Assembly: GCA_023426435.1 (NCBI GenBank)
Contig: JAFAAS010000029.1
Coordinates: 1-16,533, forward strand
Direction of reading: 5' to 3'
Source of the DNA: Verrucomicrobiota bacterium
GTDB taxonomy: Bacteria; Verrucomicrobiota; Verrucomicrobiia; Opitutales; Opitutaceae
Length of the DNA: 16,533 nt
Shown here: positions 13,908-16,533 of the stretch, one piece after another
Position numbering within the stretch: position 1 is the first letter of the stretch
Layout: each line of letters opens with the position of its first letter
Notes under the pieces: model-generated
The model's input: only the letters and a program-made list of their open reading frames with translations
The model's database searches: none
Told to the model about the DNA's origin: nothing
Translations under genes and position numbers: made by a program

Positions 13908-14561
13908 ATGTCCTATATTTTTTCGAAATCGGCTAACAAGCTCCCGCTGCAGATCGTGATCTATCTCGTCGTCCTGGCGGGAATCGCGACGGCTGGCGTG
14001 ACGTATTACATGACGCCGAAGTATTCGCGCGTTGGTTACGCTCCGGTGCAGCCGGTGCCTTACAGCCACGAACTGCACGTCGGCCAGCTCGGCCTCGATT
14101 GCCGCTACTGTCACAGCAATGTCGACAAATCCGGCTACGCCAATCTCCCGACGGCGCAGACGTGCATGAACTGTCACAATCAGGTTCGTCCCGACAGCCC
14201 GTTGCTCGAACCGATCCGCCGCTCGTATGAAACCGGTGAGCCTGTTCCGTGGGTGAAGATTCACGACCTGCCGGACTTCGCTTATTTCAACCACGCCGTT
14301 CACGTGAACCGCGGCGTCAGCTGCGTCGAGTGCCATGGCAAGATCAACGAAATGGAAGTGGTCGAGCATGCGCAGTCGCTAAGCATGGGCTTCTGTCTCG
14401 ATTGCCACCGCGCGCCGGAAAGCCGCGTTCGTGAACCCGCTGACATCTTCGACCTGAACTCGAAAACCATCGCCGAGAAGCACGGCATCGAGGCGGGCAA
14501 AAAATTCGTGCACGACTGGAATATCAAGCCACCGCAGAGCTGCAGCGGCTGCCACCGATGA
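13908..14561 (+). CDS. actA: Pentaheme c-type cytochrome, ActA subunit of alternative complex III
   Basis: A 217-residue membrane-anchored multiheme cytochrome. Five CxxCH heme sites are visible: CRYCH (65-69), CMNCH (86-90), CVECH (139-143), CLDCH (163-167) and CSGCH (212-216). One N-terminal hydrophobic segment (13-35) anchors it with hemes on the periplasmic side. ActA is part of alternative complex III, a quinol:electron-acceptor oxidoreductase that replaces cytochrome bc1 in several phyla including Verrucomicrobiota. The conserved HGLGLDCRYCH-type opening here reads GQLGLDCRYCH, and NHAVHVNRGVSCVECHG also fits the family. The stop overlaps the next start in an ATGA arrangement (14558-14561), so actA and actB are translationally coupled. 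The identification is strongly supported by the following gene. Confidence 0.93.
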   Translation: MSYIFSKSANKLPLQIVIYLVVLAGIATAGVTYYMTPKYSRVGYAPVQPVPYSHELHVGQLGLDCRYCHSNVDKSGYANLPTAQTCMNCHNQVRPDSPLLEPIRRSYETGEPVPWVKIHDLPDFAYFNHAVHVNRGVSCVECHGKINEMEVVEHAQSLSMGFCLDCHRAPESRVREPADIFDLNSKTIAEKHGIEAGKKFVHDWNIKPPQSCSGCHR

Positions 14562-16533
14562 AACGCAAAGTTGAACATCCCGCGCCTTCCGAGCGCGAGC
14601 TCACCGGTCCCCGTTACTGGCGCAGCCTCGACGAACTTGCCGAGACGCCCGGTTTCAAAGCGCAGCTCGAACGCGAATTCCCTGAAGGGGCTTCGGAGCT
14701 GAACGGCGTCGATCGTCGTCAATTCCTGAAGATCATGGCGGCGTCGTTCGCCCTCGGTGGCGTTGGCCTCGCTGGCTGCCGTCGTCCTGAACAACACGTG
14801 CTGCCTTATGGCAAGTCCGTGGAGGGCGTCATCCCCGGTCTTCCGCTTTACTATGCGACGGCGATGCCGGTGCGTAAGTATGCGATTCCGCTGCTCGCCG
14901 AAACGCATCAGGGCCGCCCGACGAAGGTGGAAGGCAATCCGACCTACGCCGCGCTCGGCGGCGCCAGTTCGCTGCACGCGCAAGCGTCGGTGCTCGATCT
15001 CTACGATCCGGACCGCGCGACGCGTCACCTGAGCAATGGCCGCGAACTGCGTCCGGCCGACGTCAACGATCTGCTCGCCCGTATTGGCAACGATCACGCG
15101 GCGAATGGCGGCGCGGGCCTGGCGTTCCTCGCCGAGGAATCGAGCTCGCCGACGCGTGGTCGCTTGGTGGCGGCACTGCGCGCGCGTTTCCCGCGCGCGA
15201 TCTGGGCGGAATACGAACCGATCTCCGACGATGTGTCCGCCGAAGCGGCGCGCACCGCGTTCGGTGAGGACGTCCGTCCGCTCTATCGTTTCTCCCGCGC
15301 CAAGCGCGTCGTTTCGATCGATGCGGATTTCCTCCGCGCCGATGCGGCGAACCTGTATCACTCGCGCGAATTCGCGAACGCCCGCCGGGTGAAGAACCCG
15401 GAAGACGCGCGCAACATGAACCGCCTTTACGTGGCGGAGAGCGCCTTCACGCTCACCGGCAGCATGGCGGATCACCGTCTGCGCGTGGCGAGCAGCCACA
15501 TGGTGGCGGTCCTCGCGGCGCTGGCGGCGAAAGTTACGGGCAACACTGCTTTCTCCGCGCTCGCGCAAGGTCTCGACATCAAGCCCCAGTGGATCGACGA
15601 ATGCGCGGCCGACCTTCTCGCCAATCGTGGCGTTAGCCTCGTGGTCGCCGGCGCGCATCTGCCCGTGCAGGCGCATGTGATCGCGCATGCGATCAACGCC
15701 TTCCTCGGCAACATCGGCACGACGGTTGATTTCGTCCGGGTGGAGACGCCTGCCGCTTCGACCATCTCGGCGCTCGCCACGGCGATCAAAGCCGGCTCCG
15801 TCAACACGCTCGTCATTCTCGGCGGCAATCCCGCTTTCAACGCGCCCGCCGACCTCGATTGGCCCGCGGTGCAGACGTCGGTCGCGAATGTCGTTCGTTA
15901 CGGCTACTACCACGACGAAACGACGTCCGTTTCGCCGAACGCGACGCACATCGCGGCCGCGCATTATCTCGAATCGTGGGGCGACGCCCGTGCGATCGAC
16001 GGCACGATCCTTCCGATCCAGCCGATGATCTTGCCGCTCTTTGGCGGACTCACGGAAATCGAAGTCCTCGCGCGCATCGCCGGTATCCAAAATCCGGATC
16101 CCTACGCGCTGGTGGTGGAAACGATCACTCCGCTGCTCGGCGAAGGCGCCACGGCCGAGAAGGCGATCCGCCAGTTCCTCCACGACGGCCTTCTGCCGAA
16201 CACCGCGTATGCGGTTGCATCGGTTTCTTTCAATGCCGGCGCGATCGCAGGTCTCGCCGCCAATGCTCCGCGGCTCGAAGCGCTTTCGGCGCAGAACCTT
16301 GAGGTTCGTTTTGTCAGCGACTACAAGCTCGAGGACGGCCGCTTCGCCAACAACGGCTGGCTGCAGGAACTCCCGGATCCGATCACCAAGATCGCTTGGG
16401 ATAACGCCATTCAAATCAGCCCGCGTCTTGCGAAGGAGCTCGAGATCCATCCGAAGGGCTCGATGTTGCAGGTCGCGCGCGTTGAAACCGGCAGCTTTCA
16501 GCAAGGCAAGGAGATCGCGTTCCTCGGCACCAT
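14558..16533 (+). CDS. actB: ActB, molybdopterin-oxidoreductase-like/iron-sulfur subunit of alternative complex III (3' truncated by window)
   Basis: An open frame runs from ATG 14558 to the window end: 658 complete codons and two extra bases. The N-terminus has the extended signal of TAT-variant MoCo/4Fe-4S proteins: YWRSLDELAETPGF (20-33), then FPEGASEL, then the twin-arginine motif DRRQFLKIMAASFALGG (52-68) ending in LAGC (71-74). GRPTKVEGNP (119-128) and QASVLDLYDPDR (142-153) follow, matching the molybdopterin-oxidoreductase-like half of ActB. Known ActB proteins carry no Mo cofactor in this half, and their iron-sulfur clusters are in a C-terminal half that would lie beyond the window. 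The subunit passes electrons from quinol towards the ActA and ActE hemes. Later matching stretches include the LGGNPAFNAPADLDWP and WGDARAIDGT segments. A 2.2-kb antisense open frame over this gene is a codon-bias shadow. Confidence 0.92.
   Translation, partial: MKRKVEHPAPSERELTGPRYWRSLDELAETPGFKAQLEREFPEGASELNGVDRRQFLKIMAASFALGGVGLAGCRRPEQHVLPYGKSVEGVIPGLPLYYATAMPVRKYAIPLLAETHQGRPTKVEGNPTYAALGGASSLHAQASVLDLYDPDRATRHLSNGRELRPADVNDLLARIGNDHAANGGAGLAFLAEESSSPTRGRLVAALRARFPRAIWAEYEPISDDVSAEAARTAFGEDVRPLYRFSRAKRVVSIDADFLRADAANLYHSREFANARRVKNPEDARNMNRLYVAESAFTLTGSMADHRLRVASSHMVAVLAALAAKVTGNTAFSALAQGLDIKPQWIDECAADLLANRGVSLVVAGAHLPVQAHVIAHAINAFLGNIGTTVDFVRVETPAASTISALATAIKAGSVNTLVILGGNPAFNAPADLDWPAVQTSVANVVRYGYYHDETTSVSPNATHIAAAHYLESWGDARAIDGTILPIQPMILPLFGGLTEIEVLARIAGIQNPDPYALVVETITPLLGEGATAEKAIRQFLHDGLLPNTAYAVASVSFNAGAIAGLAANAPRLEALSAQNLEVRFVSDYKLEDGRFANNGWLQELPDPITKIAWDNAIQISPRLAKELEIHPKGSMLQVARVETGSFQQGKEIAFLGT

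Noticed and set aside
14300..16504. 734-codon open frame on the minus strand
   Set aside because: It lies antisense to actA and actB, which have clear family motifs. The antisense product is Arg/His/Asp-rich with no membrane or domain pattern, as expected from high-GC codon bias.

Overview
The window is a GC-rich, tightly packed bacterial chromosome segment. It looks like a Gram-negative organism, most plausibly Verrucomicrobiota (Opitutaceae-like). Support for this: a TolC-type outer-membrane protein, periplasmic adaptor and ABC exporter; envelope-polysaccharide genes; the start of an alternative complex III (act) respiratory operon; a 23S-intervening-sequence-type four-helix-bundle gene; and few strong Shine-Dalgarno sites. 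The phylum call is inference from gene content, not a search.

Region 1 (1-6871) is a surface-polysaccharide cluster. The end of a polyprenyl-phosphate sugar transferase (1-203, +) meets, tail to tail with overlap, a large GT-C-like membrane protein carrying a C-terminal beta-rich domain (145-2598, -). A divergent intergenic region holding a G8 tract inside an 8-bp inverted repeat separates it from a WbpM/CapD-type UDP-sugar 4,6-dehydratase with an unusual internal insertion (2858-4891, +). After a degenerate octamer tandem repeat (4898-4977) comes a minus-strand pair: GDP-mannose 4,6-dehydratase (5894-6871) followed by a Wzm-type ABC-2 permease (4988-5866). The matching ATPase (Wzt) is not in the window. 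Together these genes supply deoxysugar nucleotides, lipid-linked initiation and export.

Region 2 (7138-12025, +) is a tripartite exporter operon: TolC-family protein, membrane-fusion adaptor, FtsX/LolC-MacB-type permease and LolD/MacB-type ATPase. Between permease and ATPase lies a 430-bp cassette. It is a four-helix-bundle (IVP/S23-like) gene flanked by 32-bp near-perfect inverted repeats built of GGAGCAG heptamers. The ATPase start codon lies inside the right arm, exactly at the only non-pairing position of the predicted RNA stem. This is the most interesting structure in the window: it resembles a 23S rRNA intervening sequence transplanted into a protein-coding operon.

Region 3 (12040-13509) holds a short decamer repeat relic and a GT-C/ArnT-like membrane glycosyltransferase. 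Region 4 (13510-end) starts the alternative complex III operon: a candidate small protein with a twin-arginine-like leader, the pentaheme cytochrome ActA (13908-14561) and the N-terminal 658 codons of ActB (14558 to beyond the window), with an ATGA overlap between actA and actB. No tRNA, rRNA, CRISPR array, transposase or phage gene was recognised.
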